A stretch of DNA of 64,000 nucleotides, from NCBI GenBank assembly GCA_040954595.2, contig CM082580.2, positions 4,960,001 through 5,024,000 on the forward strand. The letters are read 5' to 3'. A program made the position numbers and the translations under genes. Below the pieces are notes generated by a model that was given only the letters and a program-made list of their open reading frames with translations, made no database searches and was not told the DNA's origin. Of this stretch, positions 25,917 through 40,000 are shown in pieces. The stretch comes from Balanoglossus misakiensis. Lineage: Eukaryota; Hemichordata. Position 1 is the first letter of the stretch, and each line of letters starts with the position of its first letter.

Positions 25917-26670
25917 AGGAAAACAGGGGCAGTGGTCGCACTTTGACCCCTTACTCCATATTGAATATTTAAACGAACTGGGTCACTCTTTTTATATCAG
26001 GTAGAACGGGCGCCACGAGCGTATACGACCCAAATGTGGTGACGTCCAAAACTTGGCTATCCTTCGTCTTCCTATGCTAAAACGAGTATAAATTTTGACC
26101 ACTGATGACTGACGCGCAATGTCACGTATTTTGAGTCAATTTTGCTCTCTCATTCAGAATATTGTACAGTGACCCCTGCATTGTTTTCATTAATTTTAAG
26201 ACAGAACAATCTGAAGTTGACTAATGCGAAATATTAGAAAAGATCAAAGACGTTGATTTTCGATGTACATTCTCATTATATATAGGCCTATATGACTTCG
26301 GTCGTCAACCATGTGTGTCCATCTCTCCGGCAGTACATACCATTAATTGGGAGCACACTCCGCGGCTAATAGGAATATGCTTTAATACTCTCAGTGTATA
26401 GAACGGCCTCCAATTCTCTTTTATTTGTACACGCGGATATCCGAGCTCAAATGTCTCCCTTGTTTGAGTGTCCCCCATATTATTAATCATTATTGTTCAT
26501 TCACTATAACACTAGTAATACATGCATAACATGAACCCACGGAGATCATTAGTAATTGATATCCAGGAAAACACGCCCCATTATCGGACCTCTTTTACAT
26601 GTACTTACGCGGTGCGGTTTTCTTTGTTTACAGCAAAGAAAACCGTGCAGTATTACCGAGTAAGAAAAAG

Positions 26671-26707
26671 ACGTCGCCGTTCCCTACATCTGATTTTAAT
26701 CAGATTG
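26671..26707. mobile_element. MITE family C terminal fragment
   Basis: ACGTCGCCGTTCCCTACATC followed by TGATTTTAATCAGATTG is identical to the right arm of the complete element at 39507-39614. The matching left arm was not found. Confidence 0.75.
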
Positions 26708-27784
26708 TAGCGGACCATTCTAACTAAGTGACTGTATAGCAAATGGAGAATGAGGCTGAAATTGGAAAAGGCATCTCGGTAGAATAAAATGTATTGTCTT
26801 TGTTTTATTGATGCTTTAATACTGGAGAGGTCGCATATTAGTTGTTAAATAAAACATAAAGGTATCACCATAAACATATTCAGGATAGATGTACATGCAT
26901 ACCGTACCGGACTATAGTGACATGATTTTGTTCAAATGAAGGTGCCTTCGATAATGAAAGGCCATGCTTTGAAGTGAAGGTGTAAAACCCATAATTCAAA
27001 AGGCGGAATTTATATAGTGACAGTGGTAAGACTCCGGTGATATTCTCGGCCGTATTTCAGTCAGTAATTATTTGGGCAATGGATTGTGTTCGGACACATA
27101 TATGTGGTCCCTTCCACTTTCAATATCTGATCGTGGAATGGTTAATACTCATCTCCTGGCACAACTCACTGATGTCTACCTTTAACTAGTGTACTATTAT
27201 TGAAGGTAGTATGCGAATTGAAAATCGAAGTCTTAAACTTGTTTTCGTTTATTTGCTTAAAGGCCTGGCCTTGCGTTATTCCGGCTACAGGAACAGACTG
27301 AGACTGACCATTGATATGAATACAGAGATAATGATGTGTCGTATTCTAAAGGAAATTGGGCACATGATGACTTTTTTGAAATGTGAGCTTGATGGCTATT
27401 AAAGGTGAAATGTCACTCACTTTTGACATTATTCGAGTTCTATTTGTTTCTTTCGGTTGATAATTATTTTGTTCTCACTAAAATATGCCATTCCCCCGTA
27501 TTTTACAACTTTTCTCACTAACCTCCTGTATATGAGTATAATGTGAAATATGTAGTCAACAACACAATTGTTGGTATTGACCTAAAATGAAATAATGGAC
27601 GTATCCATGTGTTTTATTTATTTATGTATAATGTATGAACTGATCTATGACAGCTGGTCCCTGAGCATATTTCAACGTTTATTTGTAGAAATGCCATGGA
27701 CTAAAATAATGAAAATAATTTCATAAGTTAGCTTGATTTTCAACTGATGTGCCTTTGATTAAAGCTCCGTTAGATGTACGTTTT

Positions 27785-28070
27785 GCTATGTTTTCAGTAT
27801 TTTTGTTTTGTTTATTTATTTACTGCAGTTTCTTGTTCAAATCCCTGAAGCAATATGAAATGTCCAGCATCCTGCAACCCATATGTATTGTTCTTGTGTA
27901 AAAATTGAATTCAAGTTCGCACTAGAAATCATTTGTCAACAATAACAACGGCCGTTACGCACACACATGCTATGTTGACAAGCGGAGTTCTGAATACGTT
28001 AGCATGCTGTTTGGAGAAGATCAAGAAATTGTATCTGGTACACAGAACAAAAATACTGAAAATAAAGCCA
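27785..28070. repeat. Interspersed repeat family D, copy 2
   Basis: The same ordered blocks as at 14775-15050, in the same orientation, diverged by substitutions and small indels. A shorter third match lies near 40838-40930. Confidence 0.75.
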
Positions 28071-28631
28071 ACAGTTTCAGCTAATGTCCGTATTATTTGT
28101 GGTTGTGGCGGTATGACATGGCGAGTGCAATTTTTAATGAACTATTCTTCGCTTTCTTGGCGGGAATGATGCAAGGGCGACGGCCTATACTAGGTATAAA
28201 AACTTCCTTGATACTATAGCTGATCTTACAGTGCTATCAGACTAGTTTATATTGAATTTAAGATCAGCACGCTACGCTAATATTTGAATGTACATTATAT
28301 AGGATCCATGCAGAGGGCTGTAGCGAGATTTTGATCGGTTGTGACTTTCCTACAGCTAAGGATAATGATGTTGTAATCTACACGGCCCTGATGAGGCATT
28401 TGCGTTAAAGCGAAGTGAAGTCTATTTCGGAAGATGATCTCCTAATATATTACATCTTCATCGTGTCTTCAACCACTCAAACATTTCATATTCACTTGAG
28501 ATAGACATAAGGAACAGATGACGTTCACACCACATTGGGTGGTCAATTGCTGTCGTGGCAACTGTTGTCGTAGCAACCATTTGTCAAAACCAATGCACCT
28601 ACAGTCCAGATCTTATTAGTTATTGCTGTCG

Positions 28632-29945
28632 ATGTCGTCGTGGACGATGCATCTTTTCGATGAGATGGAGATCTTCAATTCAACGCTGAACTCGACCAAG
28701 GAAGTTGCCGACTCCTCCAATGATTCCGCCCATGGTGATTCGGGGCTGATGAGTGGTGACGAGAAAGCAGCGTTGATCGCTACTGTTGCAATACTGAGTC
28801 CGGTCATCGCGTTAGGTACGGTTGGCAACGCGGCTGTCTGTTTCCTCATCGGCACGGTCAAGACTCTGCGAACGCCGGGGAATGTGCAGTTGCTCTCGGT
28901 GGCCGTGATCGACCTGCTGACCTGCCTCGTCGTGTGCCCGCTGATGCTCTGCAGTGCACTCGTCCACATACTGCACCAACAGAGCATCTTCACGAGCCTC
29001 CAACTTTGCAAGACGTACATCTTCGTCTCCACCCTGAGCATGGCGACATCGGGCATGAATCTCGCCGGACTGAGCGTCACCCGAGCGCTGGCCATAAGCG
29101 GCAGGTTCCAGCAGCATGTGCTAGCGAAGACGACGAAGGCGTCCATCGGGATCAGCTACGCACTGGGCGTGATCACTGGCCTATCCACAGCGGTGTTCGG
29201 ATTAGGACGACGCTGCTTCATAGACGAATCAAAACTTGAGGAAACACTGGGTTTGAAATTTGTTCGGTGGGGTGGTACATTTTTGATCGTCGTGTGTATA
29301 ATGACCATTTGTTTCACTTACGTGTATATTCTATTTAAATGTTGTACGAGAAACACGGCGAAGTTGACAAACATCAAAGCAAGCAATATTGGGAAGCGTG
29401 ACTTGGCGTCTTTACGTATTTGTCTGTCAGTCCTTGCCGTCTACATAGTAACGTACCTTCCCGTTGGAGTGCTGATCGCTCTTCGAGTCACTAAGTTAAT
29501 ACCTACAAATTCGTATCATACGATGTTAACATACAGCGTTTCGTTTACGAGTAGTATGCTTAATCCGGTAATATACAGTCTTTGGTCACATAATTTCAGA
29601 AAGCACATATTATGTCCACCCCACTGCAGTGGAGCGAGAGAAAACGCACCGAATGTCGATAAAAAAAGAGTGCAAGTGAATACGCGGGACAACATAAGCT
29701 TACACGGACAGCCCGTGGTTGTACAGCCAGTAGACGACAAAGATGCGATTGGCCTAGTGGGCAACAGCGATGTGTGTGATTTAGGAGATGCGAGTAACAT
29801 ACAAATTGTGGCTGACATAGAAGCCGTGGTTAACATAGAATCTATGGGCGACACGGAAGATACAAGTAACATAGCTTCTGTGGGTAACATAGCCGCCATG
29901 GAGAACATAGAAGCTATGAACAACGTAGAAGCTATCTGTAGCTAG
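28632..29945 (+). CDS. Single-exon class A GPCR, orphan
   Basis: An intronless frame of 437 residues. The first ATG is at 28632; further Met codons at 28647 and beyond are alternatives. The N-terminus carries N-glycosylation sequons. Seven hydrophobic segments follow. TM1 has the GN motif (VGNAAVCF) and TM2 has SVAVIDLLTC. TM3 begins with the conserved Cys, and ECL2 has its partner (RRCFID). TM7 has NPVIYSLW. The DRY motif at the end of TM3 is TRA, and the TM6 CWxP motif is TYLP, so both activation switches are atypical. The C-terminal tail ends in seven degenerate six-residue repeats (such as ENIEAM). It probably acts at the plasma membrane through G proteins. The ligand is unknown. Confidence 0.93.
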   Translation: MSSWTMHLFDEMEIFNSTLNSTKEVADSSNDSAHGDSGLMSGDEKAALIATVAILSPVIALGTVGNAAVCFLIGTVKTLRTPGNVQLLSVAVIDLLTCLVVCPLMLCSALVHILHQQSIFTSLQLCKTYIFVSTLSMATSGMNLAGLSVTRALAISGRFQQHVLAKTTKASIGISYALGVITGLSTAVFGLGRRCFIDESKLEETLGLKFVRWGGTFLIVVCIMTICFTYVYILFKCCTRNTAKLTNIKASNIGKRDLASLRICLSVLAVYIVTYLPVGVLIALRVTKLIPTNSYHTMLTYSVSFTSSMLNPVIYSLWSHNFRKHILCPPHCSGARENAPNVDKKRVQVNTRDNISLHGQPVVVQPVDDKDAIGLVGNSDVCDLGDASNIQIVADIEAVVNIESMGDTEDTSNIASVGNIAAMENIEAMNNVEAICS

Positions 29946-30103
29946 CACACGCCTTTATTAACACTTAGCAGTTTTTCCTCCACTATCGCGTATTAGCTTT
30001 TTGTTATCATTAATCAAATTGAGGGTTTTGTTTAACTATTATGTGAAATACAATCCCATGTATTAAATTAAGAACAGCTTTGTACATAATTGTTTACTGT
30101 TGT

Positions 30104-30109
30104 AATAAA
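30104..30109 (+). promoter_or_regulatory. Polyadenylation signal of the GPCR gene
   Basis: AATAAA lies about 160 bp after the stop codon, with T/GT-rich sequence around it. Confidence 0.6.
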
Positions 30110-30518
30110 GCAAATGTACGATTAACTATACACTTCTGCGCTTTCTGTGCTTTCTAGTGTTGAAAACGTCTTTGTTGAGACGTTGCGTGTGAGTGAAGTT
30201 TTGGGTGATTTTGAATCGCTGGGTTTGAAAATCTGGAAGGCTAGCAATATCTGTATAAAGTGCATGGTGGCGCATGTTACCCATTTGTAAAGGCGTTTAT
30301 GGGCTACCTCCTCCTCCACCAATGTACATGTATAATGTATATCGCCTGTGCTATAAACACCATGAAAGCGATTTAATATTTCTATTTCCACACTATACGT
30401 GCCTAAAATGACGTGGTAATCTGGAGAGAGAACTCGATCGACTTGAGTTGGCGACGTCCTGTTAACTGGTACCGATGAGTTAGTTGACCAATGAGCTGCG
30501 TGTAGTCTAAGCGGAAAA

Positions 30519-30607
30519 TAGTCTGGTTCCCTGCCCCAATCCCACCGCTGGCTGCGCCCTTTAGCGTAGCGCAACCAGCGGTGGGATTGGGGCAGGGAAC
30601 CAGACTA
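30519..30607. mobile_element. Palindromic MITE family B, short copy
   Basis: 89 bp, almost one hairpin: TAGTCTGGTTCCCTGCCCCA at one end, with its reverse complement at the other. The loop reads CGCCCTTTAGCG. Flanks AGCGGAAAA (510-518) and AGCGGAGAG (608-616) look like a 9-bp target duplication with two changes. The same family occurs at 49198. Confidence 0.88.
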
Positions 30608-30609
30608 AG

Positions 30610-31631
30610 CGGAGAGTAGCCCTTTTTCTGTCTATGGCATAGATGGTAGTGAAACTGAACATGCAATTCTTGCACCTCTTGATGGATATCTGTAGATAGA
30701 GGGCAGAAGCAGGAGACGAACAGCGGAGACCAGTCAAAGGAAAAGACGCCGACTATCTCTACAGCAGATTTTAATCAGATTGTTTTGGCGGGAAGTGCAT
30801 GATCTGTCCGCCTATTCGCCGTGACGTGTGGTGACGCGCACTCGTTCGCCAGTCCACCAAAAACACTATTAAATTGTGATACGCAAACTTCTAGGACTGG
30901 GGGAAAAATTTGAATTGCGTGAGAAGATGGCATACGAATATTTCACCCCCGACTGCTACCACATTAGTGCGGGCGCCACTCGCGGCGAATAGAAGCAGAT
31001 ATAGTATTAAGACGTTATTTTTTCATCATCACTGAGGGCGCTAATTTCACAGACTTCGTAGTATCCGTTTCTGGATTACACTATTAAAAGGTAAAGAAAC
31101 GTGTCGAATGAAAAGCCAAGACAATGCTAATTAAAGGTAGGAAGTTGCCATACATTACAATGTGAAAACTATTTTTTGTCGAAATCAGGTACACATGTCA
31201 AGTCACAGCCGACACAAAAGTCAGTGATAAGGCATGTTAAGCAATCTGATACTTTAAAATATTTGTTTCTGAAATAGCACAATAAAGCAACGCTTGTTGT
31301 ACGTTTTGCACGTGAAGCAAATGCATTGTTACTTATATTAGCACCAACTTCTGCACCAACTTTACGAAATAGTTAAAATTTAAACCAGTAGTTTTCTGAA
31401 AATTAGCTGTCAGTACAGATCGTAATTGTATTCAGTACATGATAAACAAGTCAGGACGGATTTTGCCATCTGACGGAAGAAAAAATAACTATAACTGAAT
31501 TGCTGGCAAAATGCCGGACACAAGGCTTTCCCCCCATTTTCTGTTGACCGTTTTAATTTGTGGAAGAAAAATCTGCAAAGATTTGTCCTAAGTCACGTTT
31601 ACTACTGTCTATTTATAGGGGTTGCAATGTT
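30610..31631. other. Intergenic region
   Basis: A family C-like arm (CAGATTTTAATCAGATTG) lies near 30765-30782. Otherwise this is AT-rich sequence without a recognisable gene. It is the 3' flank of the gene at 31632-35204. Confidence 0.5.
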
Positions 31632-32576
31632 TCAAATTGCAATGAGGGTTAAGCGCTTATGATCTGTAGTTTTTCCGTTGTTATACCGACATTGCCAGGG
31701 GTCGATCCCGCCCACAGCCAGCAGTAGCGCACTGAACGCGTAGTTTTCGGCACAGTTGCCCCAAGGATACAGAATGGTGCCTTTACCTGATTGTCGGTCA
31801 GGGCGATAAGTGAGGCCCTTGTACAGGCCGGAACACCTTAAACAAGGGCCAATTTCTTCGAACTTCCGGGCCCTTATGTCATTAAATTGGATAGCTGTAC
31901 TCTGAACTTTATTGGGAAATGTTATGTGACTGTCTGTTTCTGCCTCCTGTTGACCCTCCCTTGACTTGATCATTTCCTTGACCCACTCGTGACAACGATA
32001 TTGTTTCAAGGATTCTATGTAGGCCTCCCGAAGTCCTGGCAGCGCCGCAACGCTGGCTCCCCAGAAAACCTTGACCAGACCGTTGCTGAATTGAACCTTC
32101 ACTTTGCAAATAGTCTTTGCCATCAGCGGGTTCGGTCGGTTGGAGTCAAGTCGTGATCGTTGGTATATGCGACAGAGTAAGTCTTGAACTGAACTTTCGT
32201 CACTATACAGAAGTTGAACCTGAAACGAGTATGAATGTTTGTGTATGTTCAGTAAATGTTGTACATGTCCGAGCACATGATAAGGAGAGATCAAAGTTTG
32301 TTCTTATATCCAACCGTATACCGCTGAATTTGTTTACTTACCATTTCCAATAATATGGTAGATGGCGGTATACCCAGGCAGGTCGTATTCTGCATTAGGG
32401 TTGCATATTCTTGTTCTATTACACTCTGCTTTTCTATTAGTTTCTGCGTTGGTTTCATATAGAGCTTTTCCATGGCATCCTTTAAGCTCAAAATCAACTG
32501 TATATTTAAAATGTATAAAAAATAAATGCATGTATAAATGTCACGTCAACAAACAAACAAACAAACAGAAAAAATA

Positions 32577-32631
<55 letters not shown>

Positions 32632-35204
32632 ATACATAAATAAATAAATAATTATTACAAAAAGCAGTATAACTATATTCCAAAGTAGAATTACCAATTA
32701 GAATTATTATTGTACAGCAGTTATCCAAATCATTCGTAGTAGCAGATGGTCTTTATTCAGTAATTCCAGGCTATCGGCCCAATCTACATCTTTAATTTCT
32801 TTCAGTTTCTGCATATCCACCACTCGAGAAACTGGGTAGTGAATTTGCATATTTTATCATCGCCGGAGCCTCGCTTTCGAACACGCGGGAGCTGCAAACC
32901 ATGGCCGAGTTCGATTGCGACCCGAGTCGCGCGCGTTGCAATCGAACGACTCCGAGTTGCTACGCTGATGACGCAAATTACGTCATATGACCTTTGAACT
33001 TAACCCGGGCCTGTCTCGCGTCAGGAGCAGGGTTGCTGGGGTTGGAACTCGACAAAATGGCGACAGGGCAACCGTACGTAAACATAAGTATTAGGTTTTT
33101 TTTGCCATTTTCGGGGTAAAACGCGGTAAACGATGTCATTGCACTAATTTTAAAGCAATTTTCATAATTTTTACAGTACAGGGTGTACGTATTTCGGATA
33201 TTTTTGAATAAAAGACGTATTGTTTACCTGTGACGACGTCAAAATCAGGCGACGATCGCTGGATCAGATTTTCAGTTTTTATAGAGTATGTACGGTTTTG
33301 TGAAATTCCTTGATATTAAACTTAGGCAAATTTTTTTTATCTTCGGAACGTATTTTCGGCGCAAAAAAACAGCTCAGAGAGGCAATGATGGCAGTATTTA
33401 TCCGAAGTTACAAAACTGCCGCAGAATCTAAAGATTCATCAAAATCCTCAAAAAAATTAAGCAAAACCAAGAAATCTTCGAACTCAGTCGCCATGTTTGT
33501 TTACGCGAGTTGCAAGTAGACGTCGTTCGTTTGCCTCTCAAGAGGGCGCCCTCAATGACCTTTGGCTTCTCAGAGACGCGGTCAAGAGGTCTCTCCAAAT
33601 CCGTTTCGTTCAACCAATGAGAGCGCTGAAGTGGCGTTCGATTTAGGGGAAGGTAACTGATTCGTCAATGGCGTTCCACCGGAAGTATCACCATGGTTGC
33701 CTACTTACTTCACGATTTCATTTTTATAGATCGATCGCCAAAAATTGAGATAATCGGAATTATTTTACACGAAATCATAATTTACGAGTACAAGTGTCGT
33801 TTGTTGTTCTGAACGTCTGTTCTACACGTATGCCACGTCACGTGACAAGGACGTTACGCGTACTGATCGAACGTGCACGCGATCCATGCACGCGATGGAA
33901 CTTCTGTCTGGCATATTAGCCAATCATATGAAGCAACATCTTGCATGGTACTAGCCAATCACAGCACGAGCTCAAACGGATTTGGAGAGACGTCTTGCAC
34001 CGCGTCTCTGAAAAGCCAAAGGTCATTGACGGCGCCCTTTGGAAAGGCAAGTCGTTCGTTTGAAATCTCCCGGGTTACGCTTCTGCGCATGCTAACTAGA
34101 ATAGGATGACGTCAGCGCCAGCTACTCGGGTCGCTACTCGGGTCACAATCGAACTCGGCCATGGCGTTCGCAACCCTTGCCGTTGTCATGTAAACACATT
34201 TTTAGAAGTGGTTTATCTCAGTTAAAAACCCCGAAAGAAAAAGAAAAATCAACTTTTCTGAGGTATTATAAAGTAATTATTGGGATAACGAAAAAATCCG
34301 CCATTTTTAGCGTCATTTTCTTGCAATTCACGACCTATCTCGGCACCAGTCATTACGGTGATTTACCGCGCTACGACGGGCCAATTTTCAGCGAACGAGT
34401 ACGGAGTCAAGGAGGTCGTGAGCCATCACGATATTTCAATCACATGATTTGGAAAGTTCAAGGGTACTTCAGTCCAAATATGGGAGTAGTGCCGCCTTGC
34501 AAACACAAACGACGCAGTGTTTATTTTACCACATTCACTAGACGTAGCGTACAAATGATATCAGAGATCGAACAGAAATACGATAAATTTTCCACTTTCA
34601 ACTCGATCGGACGATAGGTTACGTCTATCAAACCTGAGCGACGCAGTTTGGTGGCACAAATCTCACCTTATGGTGTAGAAAAGACGATTTTCTGAAACTG
34701 AAAAAATACACCAACGGTTCTTGAAGTAATGGTGGCGCTGTTGAAATTCAAAGTAAAATCTTATTAACATATGCTAATTTACTACCCAGTTTCTCGATTG
34801 TCTCTTGCGCAGTTTGTGCGCCATCACTCGACAGTCTAACGTATCGATCAGTTCGTTGCATTGGTCAAAGATTCGCACCAGTGGAGGCTGGTACGGTATA
34901 GGGAGTCAACTAAATATAAAACAACTACACAAAAACAGTATGGCTTACTTTAAGTGTCACCTTTGTTTTATACATTTCAAAAAAGTCTAGAGTAAATTTT
35001 TACCTGGATCTTCAATGGTTTCATCTTGTTTCTCAAGTCATGTCTCTCATCATCTGCTGCCATTGATGTGGCGTTTACAACTTTGGCTTCAGCCTTTGTA
35101 ATTTCCTCAAATGCGTCGAGTATCTTGTCACACCCTCGTTCAACTCTAGGTCTCAATCGTCGTTGCCTCTCCAGATATATTTCGTCGCTGGATTGATCTG
35201 CCAT
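31632..35204 (-). CDS. Unrecognised protein: helical N-terminus, Cys-rich C-terminus with GNCAE
   Basis: Exons, in transcript order: 35004-35204, 34786-34887, 32716-32808, 32342-32497, 31632-32219. All junctions are phase 0, giving 379 residues. The ATG at 35204 has A at -3 and G at +4. Residues 1-184 are charged and helical. The last exon (195 residues) ends with PCLRCSGLYKG, a WGNCAEN motif and a DPWQC segment. A Cys-x-x-Cys plus NCAE arrangement recalls zinc-binding deaminase-like folds, but this is only a resemblance. The second intron is nearly all foldback transposon (32828-34793). Its donor could be GTAGTA inside the transposon terminal repeat, as used here, or GTGATG at 34827, which would shorten exon 2 to 34828-34887. 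Both keep the frame. Confidence 0.7.
32549..32650. repeat. (CAAA)n and (AAAT)n microsatellites
   Basis: Short CAAA tract, then about 18 AAAT units. They lie in the intron between exons 3 and 4 of the gene at 31632-35204. Confidence 0.95.
32828..34793. mobile_element. Foldback DNA transposon, ~1.97 kb, in an intron
   Basis: Terminal inverted repeats start GAAACTGGGTAGT and extend about 25 bp, ending near GCATA. TCGA flanks both sides (824-827 and 794-797), suggesting a 4-bp target duplication. Inside are nested inverted arms: 33515-33610 pairs with 33970-34060 (shared GGCGCCCT and CCAAAGGTCATTGA), and 32900-32960 pairs with 34085-34170 (shared CCATGGCCGAGTTCGATTG). The internal open frame at 34177-34617 shows no transposase motif, so the element is probably non-autonomous. 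Confidence 0.85.
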
Positions 35205-37016
<1,812 letters not shown>

Positions 37017-37024
37017 TATAAATA
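37017..37024 (+). promoter_or_regulatory. TATA box
   Basis: TATAAATA lies 70 bp upstream of the ATG at 37094, which allows a start site about 30 bp downstream with a short 5' UTR. Confidence 0.6.
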
Positions 37025-37093
37025 AAGAAGATCTGACTGAAAACTTTCAGTACAATTCTATAACTTGAGTTTTGCTGAAAACAAAACACCGAC

Positions 37094-40000
37094 ATGGCAG
37101 AAGCCTATAATCCGCCAATTTTGCAAGACAGTCCCGTAGGCCTACACTTCCCACCACCAGAGAAACGTTTGAAGTGGACACATAAACAGTCGCCGACAGA
37201 TAAACAATTATCCGATTCGGTGGGCTTCGAACAAATCGTCAAATATTTTTCTCAGTCGGACTATCCAAGCCAATTAATTGGCAAGTCTGTTTCAGTCGAT
37301 GGTTCGGAACTATTCTTTCATGACGGGACCGATGAGACTCTTGAATTCATAAAAACTGAGTTTGAGTCTTGCTACGTTGGCAAACCACTGCGGATGGTTG
37401 GTTATCTGGATAGAGTCGAGTCTGATCATATGATTATGGTGGACTTTGAAGGTACTGTCTACAGAGCAGAGGATACAATTCTGTTTGTCGTTGGAAGAGA
37501 TTTATCAAACTATCTACAACAGGGATCTGAAGACCTTGGTTTTTACGATTACTACGGACATCTTGACCAAAAGAAAAGTCGGGCTTGTTCTGGTGGAAGT
37601 TACACAGACGAGGTAAGTAGGCCTACATGCAAGCTAGCGGTATGCCACTTCAAAATGTACATTCGCTCGCATAGAACCTGCAAGGTCGCTGTGTTGGAGT
37701 CTTCTGACCCACGTTCGCGTTAGACGTTCAGGTGGAAACTTTCCTGAGAACGCAAACGAATGCGAATATTACCAGAGTCCTCACCAAGATTTCACATAAA
37801 ATCAAAACTTTTTCAGATATCAGCAGAACCCTTAAATGAATTTTCACATGCGTTAATAAACCTTCATTATTTATTTCCTGATGTTTGAATATGATACTAG
37901 AAATGTGCAGTACACTGCGATCAGCTGACCTTTTGTTTACGCGTACGCGCCATTGCTCCTTTGTCAATGTCCGTGTCTGAATTTGTCACAGCTATAGTAT
38001 TTTAAAGTCTGCAAATTCACTGGTATTGACAAAACTATCAAATGATAAAAAATTATGTACGCCCCAAACACCTATAATGGACTCAAGCACACATTGTGCG
38101 TCATAATGTACGAGGCGAATGCCGAGTACATTAAAAGAAAAAAAGAAAAACATTAATTGATAAAAATACTTTTTTTGCAACCCAACAGAATACAACAACA
38201 ATAAATTTGTACATAAAGTCAGACTATAGCAGACTCTACACAGTTGCTGTGCCTCGATTCAGTGATTGTAAATTTATTGTTGATTGGCGGATGCCTGGAG
38301 TTCTGTAAAGTTCGTGGGTCAGGCAATCTTAATTCCAACATATATGTTCTCCGCACACAATGTTTTTTTTTGGGAGAAATATATACTCTATTATATTATA
38401 TCATGCTACCGTCCGCAATTCTGATTGGACGAGAGCTCAATCCAGCGATGCTAAAATTAAGCAATAAAACACCCCCAGCCATGGTATATCACGAGATTTT
38501 GACCAGTTCACGACATATACGCACGAGCGATAGCGAGTGCGTATATGGAGTTGAACTGGTCAAAATCGAGTGGTATACCATGGCTGTGGGTGTTTTATTG
38601 CTATTATATTATGCCAGTATATTGAAACTTTGCATAAAACATTTTAAAAAGGCATTTTCTGTAACTATGATATATGACTGTGGTATATGGCTAATATATC
38701 ACGGTCACGTGTCGTGTCTCGACCAATCAAATAGCGTGATTTACACCATCAATATACTGGTATAATATAATACTCAATAATGCACTGCTGGCAGTGCTAA
38801 AACGGGCCCCTGAACTAGCATACAGCAGCAAAAATGTGCGGTTAAACCACAGTCACGCGAGTTTAAACCAAATAAATAAAACAAAAATACTGTTGAATTA
38901 ACGGACGTTTTATTTTGGAACTGCTCTGTGGAAATATGGGTCGCTTTGCCACGCGCGATGCCCGTCTTGTCACTTTTTGTCGTCTGCTTCATGTTTAATG
39001 CTCGATCCCGGCCGCTCGTGTTTACATGTATCGTCGCCATGTTGGTTCACGATCGTAATTTCTCTTTCTGACGCCGTTTCGGTAAGAAAATGACACTGAT
39101 ATGCCACAAAAACAATTGTTGATATAATATAATAGCAATAACCCCCGCCTCAGTCGGGTATACACTCGATTTGGGTACAATTCGGTCCATATAGCACTCG
39201 CCTGACGGCTCGTGCTATATGTCTCGAATTGTACCAAAATCTCGTGTATACCCGCCTGCGGCGGGGGTTATTGCTTAATTCGAAGGGGGTGAACATTTCG
39301 GATTGATCAAGTTCTAAATCTGATGTAGGAAATTCTGAATCAATCGCAGTCGGCTTAATTTGGCCACCCCCACCCCCAAACTTAAGCAATGAAGTGTTTT
39401 TTTTTTGCGTATAACGATCTTTTGACGTCGCCCCTTATGGAGTACAATGTGTGCTTCTCTAAACATATGGTCAACCGGACTCCTCCGCTGGGCTACGGTA
39501 GCGATAAATCTGATTAAAATCAGATGTAGGGAACGGCGACGTGGTTTTTTTATGCTGTCGCCAGCATAAAAAAAAACACGTCGCCGTTCCCTACATCTGA
39601 TTTTAATCAGATTGGGTAGAGATAGTCTCCGTTATCCAGACTCATCTCTTTCTTCCGCTGCGCTACAGAACGAGGGTCTGCGAGGAAATACCATAACGTT
39701 TTATAAAACAAAATGGCCTCTGTCAGGATTTCGGACAGTCGATGATTGGTTGATCCGTCATTATGACCTGGGTCACTGCAACCCGACTGAAATCATAGAC
39801 ATGCAACAATCAAAAGACGCTTCAATTGCAGCGTTCAGTCGGTCTCCATCGATTAGGATGTTGCCATAGTTTGAAATATATACTTTTTAACCAGATAAAT
39901 AATAAAGCTTTGCCGCAAAGGAATATGGCCGCCACCGTAAGAAAATGCAAAATGCTATGAAAACGATGCACTACCCACTGCATAATGTCATCCATTAGAA

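Larger units (their letters stand above)
25917..28631. other. Intergenic region, repeats only
   Basis: This lies between the CRADD-like gene and the GPCR. It contains a family C MITE arm at 26671-26707, an adjacent hairpin (GGTTTTCTTTG/CAAAGAAAACC near 26617-26646), and repeat family D copy 2 at 27785-28070. Short open frames have no recognisable domain or splice context. No gene was found. Confidence 0.5.

Noticed and set aside
30122-30675. 150- and 90-residue minus-strand frames
   Set aside because: They run through the GPCR 3' flank and a palindromic MITE; no domain or splice support.
34177-34617. 146-residue frame inside the foldback element
   Set aside because: No transposase catalytic pattern or recognisable domain, and no splice context; kept only as element interior.
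38244-38765. 173-residue frame, also found at 51722-52084 on the other strand
   Set aside because: It is an interspersed palindromic repeat; the shared protein similarity is repeat similarity.
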